Positions 1 to 5,003 of a stretch of 8,129 nucleotides of DNA are shown here, in pieces. The notes beneath the pieces were generated by a model, which worked only from the letters and a program-made list of their open reading frames with translations, searched no databases and was not told the origin of the DNA. The DNA is from Microbacteriaceae bacterium. Its GTDB lineage: Bacteria; Actinomycetota; Actinomycetes; Actinomycetales; Microbacteriaceae. The DNA lies in the NCBI GenBank assembly GCA_011620705.1, contig WOYR01000028.1, positions 1 to 8,129 of the forward strand, in the 5' to 3' direction. Position 1 is the stretch's first letter. Each line of letters begins with the position of its first letter. A program made the translations under genes and the position numbers.

Positions 1-810
1 CCTCGCGGGCGCATCACGCGCGGGACCACAGGGGTCAACCGGCTGCGCCGGGTCGATCGGTGGATCGCCGCACTCCCCGTCGTGAGGAGCACTGACGACC
101 CTCTCGTGGTGGACCTCGGCTATGGGGCATCGGCGACCACGACGCTGGAGTTGCGCGACCGGCTCGCGACCGTGCGGCCCGAGGTCGCGGTGCTCGGGGT
201 CGAGATCGATCCGGAACGGGTCCGGATCGCGTCGGAGGCCGCGCGCGACGGCGTCGCCTTCCGACTCGGCGGCTTCGAGACGCCGACCCCGGATGGCCGT
301 CGCCCCGCGGTGATCCGGGCCCTCAACGTGCTGCGGCAGTACGAGGAGGGCGAGGTCGCCGAGGCGTGGGCGACGATGACGGCGCGGCTGCAGCCCGACG
401 GCGTGCTGGTCGAAGGCACATGCGACGAGGTCGGCCGGGTGGCGAGCTGGATCGCCCTGGGCCCTGACGGTCCGCGGACCTTCACGATCTCGCTCCGGCT
501 TGCCTCGCTCGAAGAACCCTCCATCGTCGCCGAACGGCTGCCGAAGGCGCTGATCCACCGCAACATCCCGGGCGAGCGCATTCACGAGCTCCTCCGGGAA
601 CTCGACCGGCTCTGGGCGGTGCACGCGCCGCTCGCGGTCTACGGCCCGAGGCAGCGCTGGATCGCGGTGGTGGGCTCCCTGCGCGACGCCGGCTGGCCGG
701 TGCACGCCGGCCGCCCCCGCTGGCGCCTGGGCGAACTCACGCTGGACTGGGCCGCCGTCGCCCCGCTCTCCTCCGCGAGAGCACGCTCTTTTGCGGGCCC
801 TCGACGCTGA
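1..810 (+). CDS. Class I SAM-dependent methyltransferase, 5'-truncated by the window edge
   Basis: A predicted S-adenosylmethionine-dependent methyltransferase; its substrate is not evident. The reading frame is open from base 1, and 269 residues are visible before the TGA at 808-810. A GTG at 82 could be taken as the start. However, the codons before it encode RGTTGVNRLRRVDRW (visible residues 7-21), a coherent arginine-rich block that I recall as conserved at the N-terminus of this actinobacterial family, so the true start is probably before the window. Motif I is VVDLGYGAS (residues 36-44), the glycine-rich SAM loop. It is followed about 30 residues later by GVEIDPERV, with the acidic residue expected to bind the ribose hydroxyls. 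LNVLRQYEE fits the post-motif region. There is no signal peptide or membrane segment in the visible part, so it should be cytoplasmic. The gene converges on the FUSC gene, 34 bases away. Family assignment is solid; biological target unknown. Confidence 0.85.
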   Translation, partial: PRGRITRGTTGVNRLRRVDRWIAALPVVRSTDDPLVVDLGYGASATTTLELRDRLATVRPEVAVLGVEIDPERVRIASEAARDGVAFRLGGFETPTPDGRRPAVIRALNVLRQYEEGEVAEAWATMTARLQPDGVLVEGTCDEVGRVASWIALGPDGPRTFTISLRLASLEEPSIVAERLPKALIHRNIPGERIHELLRELDRLWAVHAPLAVYGPRQRWIAVVGSLRDAGWPVHAGRPRWRLGELTLDWAAVAPLSSARARSFAGPRR

Positions 811-834
811 GAGTACGCAAATCTCCGTACTTTC
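809..834. terminator. Candidate bidirectional hairpin terminator between convergent genes
   Basis: In the 34-base gap between the convergent methyltransferase and FUSC genes, GAGAGTACG (809-817) can pair with CGTACTTTC (826-834). This gives a nine-pair stem with one G-U pair and an 8-base loop. The left arm begins inside the methyltransferase TGA. No U-tract follows on either strand, so it is not a classical intrinsic terminator, but actinobacterial terminators often lack a U-tract. The position between two 3' ends is the main support. Confidence 0.45.
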
Positions 835-844
835 GCGGAGGTCG

Positions 845-2002
845 TCAGAGGGATGGCAGCAGCGCGCGGGCGGCGTCCGGCTCCAGGCCGGTGCCGATGA
901 GCAGATCGATGACCAGGGGGCGCAGCAGCAGGACGATCGCGGCGTCGGCGACCCCGGCATCCGGGATCACGACGGCGGGATCGAGCCGGCGCGCCAGATC
1001 GCTCAGCAGCGACCGTGCCTGACCGGTCAGCAGCAGATCGTCGAGCTCGCGCCCGAGGAGGGTGAGCGCGGTCGCGACCTCGCCGACGAGGCCGGCCAGT
1101 GCGGGTCGGGGGACGCCGTCCCGCACCAGGAACTCGACGCGACGGGCGAGAGTGCGCAGGTGCCGCGACGCCAGATCGGCCGAGCTCCGCACCCGCGCGT
1201 TGCGGCGCAGTTCTGGCAGCTGCCTGCGCAGGAACGGGGAGATCCGCGAGACCGACAGCGCGGTGTCGAGCGAGGCGTCCCAGTCGTCGATCAACGGCTG
1301 GGTGCGGCGCAGTCGGGTGAGGGCGAGCTCGCCCGCCGCCTCATCCGCATCGTTCAGGCTGTCGACGATCGACCCCATGGATTCGCTCAGCACCGAGAAG
1401 AGCACACGTCCGTCGCGCCGTGCGGCCCGGGTCGGATCGCGGGGGATGAGCGCCGTGACCACCAGGGCGACGGCGCCGCCGACCATGGCGTCGAAGGTGC
1501 GGCCGAAAGGACCGCCGGCCGGCACGGGCAGCAGCAGCACGAGGGCCGACGGCACCGCCGCCGCAACCGCGAACGCGGGATTCGACGACACCGCGCGCCC
1601 GACCACGAAGACGACGAGCAGCACGACGAGCAGCTGCCAGAGCCCTTTGCCGATCAGCAGCGAAAGCCCGTCGCTGAGGGCGACTCCGAGCAGGATGCCG
1701 AGCACCGACTCGGCGACCCGGCGAGGCCGTGCGTCCCGCGAGAAGCCGAGCGCGTTGATGGTCAGCGTCACGGCGAGGATCGGGACGGCGTGACCCAGGC
1801 CCCAGTGCGCGATCGAGTACGCCGCCGCGACCGCGACCAGGATCTGCCCGATCGCCGGAAGCGAGTGCAGCACCCGCCTTCCGGCCATCCGCGCGTCGAG
1901 CCGGCGTCGGACCCGGCGTTCGAGGCGGCGCAGCTGCGCGGCCGTCGAGCTCGCACCCGTCGACGCGGCGGCCGTCGAGCCGCTGTCCGTCGGCTCAGCC
2001 AC
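845..2002 (-). CDS. FUSC / aromatic acid exporter-like integral membrane protein
   Basis: A 385-residue predicted inner-membrane protein, probably an efflux-type transporter of the FUSC/ArAE superfamily (related to E. coli AaeB and YccS); substrate unknown. A basic cytoplasmic N-terminus (residues 24-43, arginine-rich) precedes hydrophobic segments at about 48-66, 70-87, 99-118, 121-138, 142-161 and 169-187, so six helices. The remaining 200 residues are soluble, helical and rich in Arg/Leu, as in the cytoplasmic domain of this family. Only one membrane half is present, against two in the roughly 650-residue enterobacterial AaeB, so it would presumably dimerise. Start: GTG at 2002-2000, with GGGGA (2013-2009) six bases upstream. 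It begins 17 bases after the ygfZ stop, so the two are very likely cotranscribed. Class assignment rests on topology and residue pattern; transport of aromatic acids is a family-level inference only. Confidence 0.8.
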   Translation of the reverse strand: MAEPTDSGSTAAASTGASSTAAQLRRLERRVRRRLDARMAGRRVLHSLPAIGQILVAVAAAYSIAHWGLGHAVPILAVTLTINALGFSRDARPRRVAESVLGILLGVALSDGLSLLIGKGLWQLLVVLLVVFVVGRAVSSNPAFAVAAAVPSALVLLLPVPAGGPFGRTFDAMVGGAVALVVTALIPRDPTRAARRDGRVLFSVLSESMGSIVDSLNDADEAAGELALTRLRRTQPLIDDWDASLDTALSVSRISPFLRRQLPELRRNARVRSSADLASRHLRTLARRVEFLVRDGVPRPALAGLVGEVATALTLLGRELDDLLLTGQARSLLSDLARRLDPAVVIPDAGVADAAIVLLLRPLVIDLLIGTGLEPDAARALLPSL

Positions 2003-2019
2003 GGTGCGTCCCCGGCCGG

Positions 2020-3132
2020 CTAGCGCCGCACGGCCCCGAGCCGGGGCAGGCGCGGCACATCCGCCTCCGCTCCGGCATCCGGAGGCACGATCACCTGCTG
2101 TGCGGCGGCGAGCACCTGGCCGCCGGCAGTCGGCACGGTCAGCGCGGCCGTCGGGTCGGTCGACCGCTTCAGCACCGCCAGCGCGATCGGCCCGAGCTCA
2201 TGATGCAGCGAGGCTGCGGTGATGCGGCCGACCACGCCGCCCTCCGAGTCGAGCAGCACCTCGTCGCCGGGTGACGGCAGCACGCCCTCCGAGCCGTCCA
2301 GGTGCAGCAGCACCAGCCGGCGCGGCGGATGCCCGAGATTGTGCACCTTGGCGACCGTCTCCTGCCCGCGGTAGCAGCCCTTGCTCAGGTGCACGGCGGA
2401 GCGGATCCAGTCGAGCTCGTGCGGGATGGTGGTCGAGTCCAGCTCGGTCGCGGCGCGCGGGCGCCAGACTTCGATCCGCAGCGCCTCGAGGGCGAGCATT
2501 CCCGCAGCGGGCACCGAACCGAGCTCGTGCAGCCGCGAGCGCTCGACGAGCACCTCGAAGTAGTTCCAGTCGTCGGCCGGGTGCGCGTCGATCTGCGCGT
2601 ACTGGAATCCGCCGGCGACGACCGACCGCCACGGGTCGACCCACACGAGCGGAACGCCGTTCGGCGCTGCTGCCACGGACTCAAGACGCGGATGCGCGGC
2701 GATCTCACCGATCGCGCCGATGGTCGCGAACTCCGCGGAGCGGTCGGCCACCTCGACGCGCAGCATGAAGCGCATCTTCGTCAGGAAGGCGAGGAAGCCG
2801 GCGCCGGTGCCGGCATCCATCAGCAGCCAGGCGGTCTCGCCGTCGTCGAGCACCCGCGCGGCGTATTCCACGCGGCCGCTCGGATCGAGCAGCAGGGTCT
2901 CGGCCGATGCGCCGGGGGCGAGGCCGATCAGGCGCTGCGACGTGAGCGAGTCGAGCCAGCTCAGGCGGTCGGGGCCGCTGACCGACAGGATGTCGCGATC
3001 CGACAGATCCACGATGGCCCTGCCTGCTGCGAGCTCGCGCTGCTCCCCGAGCGGGTTGCCGTAGTGCTGCGGCGGGGCGCCGACGGCGCCCTCGCGGAGG
3101 GTGAAGGGATCGACCCGGGCCTCACTCGACAC
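2020..3132 (-). CDS. ygfZ: YgfZ/GcvT-family folate-binding protein
   Basis: A 370-residue cytoplasmic protein of the YgfZ (IBA57/COG0354) family. Members bind tetrahydrofolate and support repair or maturation of certain Fe-S enzymes under oxidative stress. The signature K-G-C-Y-x-G-Q-E is at residues 251-258, with the functionally important cysteine at C253. The N-terminal part shows the GcvT-like fold pattern (VDLSDRDILSVSGPDRLSWL, near residues 35-54). The open frame runs much further upstream on the minus strand, but that part is antiparallel shadow of the FABP gene. I chose GTG at 3132-3130 because a strong GGGGAGG (3146-3140) lies seven bases before it and because the product starts cleanly with MSSEARVDPF. 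The gene therefore overlaps the FABP-like gene by 11 bases, pointing to translational coupling. The FUSC gene follows after 17 bases. Family confidence is high; the actual client enzymes are unknown. Confidence 0.92.
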   Translation of the reverse strand: MSSEARVDPFTLREGAVGAPPQHYGNPLGEQRELAAGRAIVDLSDRDILSVSGPDRLSWLDSLTSQRLIGLAPGASAETLLLDPSGRVEYAARVLDDGETAWLLMDAGTGAGFLAFLTKMRFMLRVEVADRSAEFATIGAIGEIAAHPRLESVAAAPNGVPLVWVDPWRSVVAGGFQYAQIDAHPADDWNYFEVLVERSRLHELGSVPAAGMLALEALRIEVWRPRAATELDSTTIPHELDWIRSAVHLSKGCYRGQETVAKVHNLGHPPRRLVLLHLDGSEGVLPSPGDEVLLDSEGGVVGRITAASLHHELGPIALAVLKRSTDPTAALTVPTAGGQVLAAAQQVIVPPDAGAEADVPRLPRLGAVRR

Positions 3133-3766
3133 GGGCGAGCCTCCCCGAGGCGTGCGTGCGCAGATCCTGGCCGAGGGCCGCGATGTCCCACGCCCACAGC
3201 AGGTGGCCGTCGACCAGGCCGTAGAGGCGGGTGGCGGCCGCGTACTCCTTGGCCGAGGCGGTGCGCACAACGGCATCCGTCGCCAGGTCGATGCGCGGCC
3301 CCTTGATCCGGCCGAGGTAGAGCTCGCTGACGCCGCCCGGGTGCAGGATCGAGACCTCGAGCTCGAAGGCGCCGTCGGCCGTGCGCAGAGTCTCGACCTC
3401 CTCGGCGGTGGTGAATACCGGCTCGCCGATGCCGGGGAGCATGCCCGGTCCGGCGTCGGCGGCGCCCAGGGGCCGCGCCAGACGCCAATAGCCCATCTCG
3501 GAGAACAGCGGTGCCGGCGCGGAGGCGGGCTCATCATCCGCCGCCGCGCCGTCGGGCGCGCCGAACAGCCAGGTCGACGAGCTGTACTGCACATGCGGGG
3601 TGCCGTCCTGGGTGAACGCGACGCGCTGCCCGAACTCGTACTCGCGGATCTCGTCATCGACCTGGTATGCGACGATGCCGCTCCCCTCCCAGACGCCGAG
3701 CAGCCACGACAGCGGCACGATCTCGGCCGGCAGGGCGGTGTCGAGTTCGAACACGGGCGCACCCAC
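3122..3766 (-). CDS. FABP-family / nitrobindin-like beta-barrel protein
   Basis: A 214-residue soluble protein of the FABP-like/nitrobindin family (DUF1794, THAP4-like heme-binding barrel; mycobacterial relatives Rv0813c and Rv2717c). The defining GxWxGxG motif is GVWEGSG at residues 24-30. SSSTWLFGAP and EMGYWR follow as barrel strands, and the C-terminus reads DIAALGQDLRTH. H205 lies where I recall the proximal heme histidine in true nitrobindins (LQxHL in relatives). If heme binds there, a role in NO or peroxynitrite chemistry is possible; otherwise fatty acid or other hydrophobic ligand binding, as proposed for Rv0813c. Residues about 69-83 form a Gly/Ala/Asp/Pro-rich loop. Start GTG at 3766-3764 has no clear Shine-Dalgarno, but it sits eight bases after the stop of the small upstream ORF, so translation may be coupled to it. 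It overlaps ygfZ by 11 bases. Confidence 0.88.
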   Translation of the reverse strand: MGAPVFELDTALPAEIVPLSWLLGVWEGSGIVAYQVDDEIREYEFGQRVAFTQDGTPHVQYSSSTWLFGAPDGAAADDEPASAPAPLFSEMGYWRLARPLGAADAGPGMLPGIGEPVFTTAEEVETLRTADGAFELEVSILHPGGVSELYLGRIKGPRIDLATDAVVRTASAKEYAAATRLYGLVDGHLLWAWDIAALGQDLRTHASGRLARVE

Positions 3767-3774
3767 GCGATGAA

Positions 3775-3885
3775 TCAGGACTGGCCGCGGAACAGGTTGT
3801 ACAACACCATCACCGAGACGAAGGCGATCGCCAGCCCGGCGAGCGTGAGCAGTCCCACGAAAAGCAGTTCGAGGGCGAGAATCAT
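3775..3885 (-). CDS. Small single-pass membrane protein, 36 aa
   Basis: A very short ORF. ATG at 3885-3883 runs 36 codons to TGA at 3777-3775. The product begins MILALELLFVGLL, is hydrophobic through about residue 30 and ends in LFRGQS, giving one transmembrane helix with a basic tail. One glutamate (E6) lies inside the hydrophobic stretch. The alternative ATG at 3890 is out of frame and stops after two codons. Coding is supported by tight packing (33 bases after the 83-aa gene, eight bases before the FABP-like start), a continuous membrane-helix pattern and a -10-like TAGACT exactly six bases before the ATG. I do not recognise a functional family. Similar tiny hydrophobic proteins occur at this position in related actinobacteria as far as I recall, but I cannot verify that here. 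It could instead act as a leader ORF that couples translation of the barrel protein. Confidence 0.68.
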   Translation of the reverse strand: MILALELLFVGLLTLAGLAIAFVSVMVLYNLFRGQS

Positions 3886-3891
3886 GGCATC

Positions 3892-3897
3892 AGTCTA
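3892..3897 (-). promoter_or_regulatory. -10 hexamer TAGACT for a leaderless 36-aa ORF transcript
   Basis: On the minus strand TAGACT matches the actinobacterial TANNNT -10 element. Six bases (GATGCC) separate it from the ATG at 3885, so a transcript starting 6-7 bases after the hexamer would start at the start codon. There is no Shine-Dalgarno. No good -35 is visible, which is common in this phylum. Prediction only. Confidence 0.45.
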
Positions 3898-3902
3898 CGG
3901 TT

Positions 3903-3917
3903 CGCCGCGGTGCGGCG
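3903..3917. terminator. GC hairpin between the two small membrane genes
   Basis: CGCCGC (3903-3908) and GCGGCG (3912-3917) are perfect inverted arms around GGT. It lies two bases beyond the stop of the 83-aa gene, on the minus strand. It could attenuate or end that transcript before the downstream promoter. It has no U-tract, and short GC inverted repeats are frequent at this base composition, so the role is uncertain. Confidence 0.3.
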
Positions 3918-3918
3918 C

Positions 3919-4170
3919 TCAGACCAACGCGAGGATGCCGGTCGCCACGGCGCAGATGACGAGGGCGCCGCCGATGCTGGCCATCATCCGGGTCACCAGG
4001 CCCTCCTTGCGCTGCAGCGCCAGTTGGATCGCCATGGTCACCAGCACCGAGACGGCCAGCACGATCGGCAGCCAGGTGAGCGAGGCGGATGCTGCGAGCA
4101 CTCCCACCACGACGGCGCCGATGAGCGCGACCACCCACACGGGCACCACGCTGCGAAGCGACCAGGCCAT
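3919..4170 (-). CDS. Small three-helix membrane protein, 83 aa
   Basis: An 83-residue protein, function unknown, dominated by hydrophobic segments at about 8-28, 31-52 and 63-82. Arg6 precedes helix 1, and the only other charged stretch (QRKEGLVTR, 53-61) lies between helices 2 and 3. By the positive-inside rule the N-terminus and this loop face the cytoplasm and the C-terminus ends outside. There are no catalytic or metal-binding motifs. The start is ATG at 4170-4168; no Shine-Dalgarno is seen, but a TACGAT hexamer sits six bases upstream, suggesting a leaderless message. It is the first gene of the leftward run and is divergent from glnR across 101 bases. Membrane topology is clear; I do not recognise the family and give no function. 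Confidence 0.8.
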   Translation of the reverse strand: MAWSLRSVVPVWVVALIGAVVVGVLAASASLTWLPIVLAVSVLVTMAIQLALQRKEGLVTRMMASIGGALVICAVATGILALV

Positions 4171-4176
4171 GGCTCG

Positions 4177-4182
4177 ATCGTA
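4177..4182 (-). promoter_or_regulatory. -10 hexamer TACGAT for the leftward run
   Basis: On the minus strand TACGAT (TANNNT type) is followed by CGAGCC and then the ATG at 4170. The six-base gap predicts transcription starting at the start codon, so a leaderless mRNA for the 83-aa gene and possibly the whole leftward run. No consensus -35 is seen. Confidence 0.5.
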
Positions 4183-4192
4183 CCGGCGCCCC

Positions 4193-4234
4193 CGGAATCC
4201 GGCCCCGGCCTGGGAAGGGGCGGTGCGGAATCCG
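4193..4234. repeat. Two copies of near-palindrome CGGAATCCG in the divergent promoter
   Basis: CGGAATCCG occurs at 4193-4201 and again at 4226-4234 in the same orientation, 33 bases apart (about three helical turns). Each copy has inverted arms CGGA/TCCG around a central A. Copy 1 lies 10 bases upstream of the leftward TACGAT; copy 2 lies four bases upstream of the rightward TACACT. The placement suits an operator acting on both promoters, but the same 9-mer in reverse complement also occurs inside coding sequence at 8007-8015, so chance is possible. Confidence 0.35.
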
Positions 4235-4238
4235 TCGA

Positions 4239-4244
4239 TACACT
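4239..4244 (+). promoter_or_regulatory. -10 hexamer TACACT of the glnR promoter
   Basis: TACACT (TANNNT type) lies 27 bases before the glnR TTG. A start near 4251 would give a short leader holding the GGAGGA ribosome-binding site at 4261-4266, five bases before the TTG. No TTGACA-like -35 is visible at the usual distance. Confidence 0.45.
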
Positions 4245-4271
4245 GTGCGGTAGGCGTTTTGGAGGACTCCC

Positions 4272-4961
4272 TTGGCCCAGCTGTTGATCCTGACCTCTGC
4301 GGTCGACGGCGACGTTCTGCCCGCGCTCGGCCTGCTGAGTCATCGCAGCCGGTCGATCCCCGCAGAGCCTGCCTCGTTGATCAACGCCCCTGCCGCCGAT
4401 CTGATCTTCGTGGATGCCCGGCAGGATCTGGCCAGTGCCAAGTCGCTCTGCAAGATCCTGAACACCACCGGGGTCACCGTCCCACTCGTCCTGGTGCTCA
4501 CCGAGGGCGGGCTCACAGCGGTGTCCGCGGACTGGGGGGTCGACGACGTGCTGCTCGAGTCGGCGGGCCCCGCAGAGGTGGATGCCCGCATCCGGCTCGT
4601 GATCGGACGCCTCGCCCAGGAGAAGTCGGCATCCAAGATCCAGGCATCCGGCGTCGTGATCGACGAGGCCAGCTACTCCGCCAAGGTGCACGGCCGCCCG
4701 CTGGATCTGACCTTCAAGGAGTTCGAGCTGCTGCGCTTCCTGGCGACGCACCCCAGCCGCGTGTTCACCCGCGAGCAGCTGCTCAGCGAGGTCTGGGGCT
4801 ACGACTACTTCGGCGGCACCCGCACGGTCGATGTGCATGTCCGGCGCCTGCGGGCCAAGCTCGGCGACCTCGAGTCGCTCATCGGCACGGTCCGCAACGT
4901 CGGATACCGCTTCAACGTCTACGACGACGAGGCGGAACGCCTGCCCGCTCCGGTCAACTGA
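4272..4961 (+). CDS. glnR: GlnR-type OmpR-family transcriptional regulator of nitrogen metabolism
   Basis: A 229-residue DNA-binding protein, an orphan response regulator that in actinobacteria controls nitrogen assimilation genes (glnA, amtB, nir and others). The receiver domain is at about 4-113 and the winged helix-turn-helix at about 126-215, with FKEFELL, FTREQLL, VWGYDYFGGTRTVDVHVRRL and GTVRNVGYRF. Several stretches (VLPALGLL, VTEGGL/LTEGGL, DWGxDDVLL, AGPAEV) match Streptomyces GlnR as I remember it. The receiver is atypical: D48 is kept at the usual phosphorylation position (D50 in Streptomyces), but the acidic pair of canonical receivers is replaced by Thr8-Ser9 and the conserved lysine is absent. 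T8, D48 and R50 are kept; in GlnR the equivalent residues stabilise a dimer without phosphorylation. Start is TTG at 4272, supported by GGAGGA five bases upstream. No sensor kinase is adjacent. ppk1 follows after 42 bases. Confidence 0.93.
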   Translation: MAQLLILTSAVDGDVLPALGLLSHRSRSIPAEPASLINAPAADLIFVDARQDLASAKSLCKILNTTGVTVPLVLVLTEGGLTAVSADWGVDDVLLESAGPAEVDARIRLVIGRLAQEKSASKIQASGVVIDEASYSAKVHGRPLDLTFKEFELLRFLATHPSRVFTREQLLSEVWGYDYFGGTRTVDVHVRRLRAKLGDLESLIGTVRNVGYRFNVYDDEAERLPAPVN

Positions 4962-4964
4962 CCC

Positions 4965-4986
4965 GTTAAGACGCCATTCACCGCAC
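4965..4986 (+). promoter_or_regulatory. Weak PHO-box-like direct repeat before ppk1
   Basis: GTTAAGACGCC and ATTCACCGCAC are two adjacent 11-base units just before ppk1. The second matches the streptomycete PHO-box core GTTCACC at six of seven bases; the first only at four of seven. PhoP control of ppk is known in Streptomyces, which makes the place plausible, but the match is poor. Confidence 0.2.
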
Positions 4987-5003
4987 GATGCCATGATGGG
5001 TCG

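Noticed and set aside
778..792. AGAG-CACG-CTCT followed by TTT near the methyltransferase 3' end, as an intrinsic terminator
   Set aside because: Only a four-pair stem within coding sequence; too weak, and a better hairpin lies at 809-834.
791..2023. A 410-codon plus-strand frame opposite the FUSC gene
   Set aside because: Product is Gln/Arg/Asp-rich with no domain, while the minus strand gives six coherent membrane helices.
3133..3762. Upstream extension of ygfZ to give a 580-aa protein
   Set aside because: The extra 210 residues are the out-of-frame reading of the FABP-like gene, rich in Arg/Ser/Pro. The GTG at 3132 has a strong Shine-Dalgarno and gives the family's usual length.
4952..4963. 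GGTCA-AC-TGACC inverted repeat over the glnR stop codon, as an operator or terminator
   Set aside because: Five-base arms with a two-base spacer, mostly in coding sequence, no T-run and no match to a known GlnR box. Most likely chance.
3101..4969. A 622-codon plus-strand frame across the FABP, small membrane and glnR genes
   Set aside because: It crosses the divergent promoter and several real genes in the wrong frame or strand, and its composition is Arg/Pro/Gly-rich without domains. It is a GC shadow.
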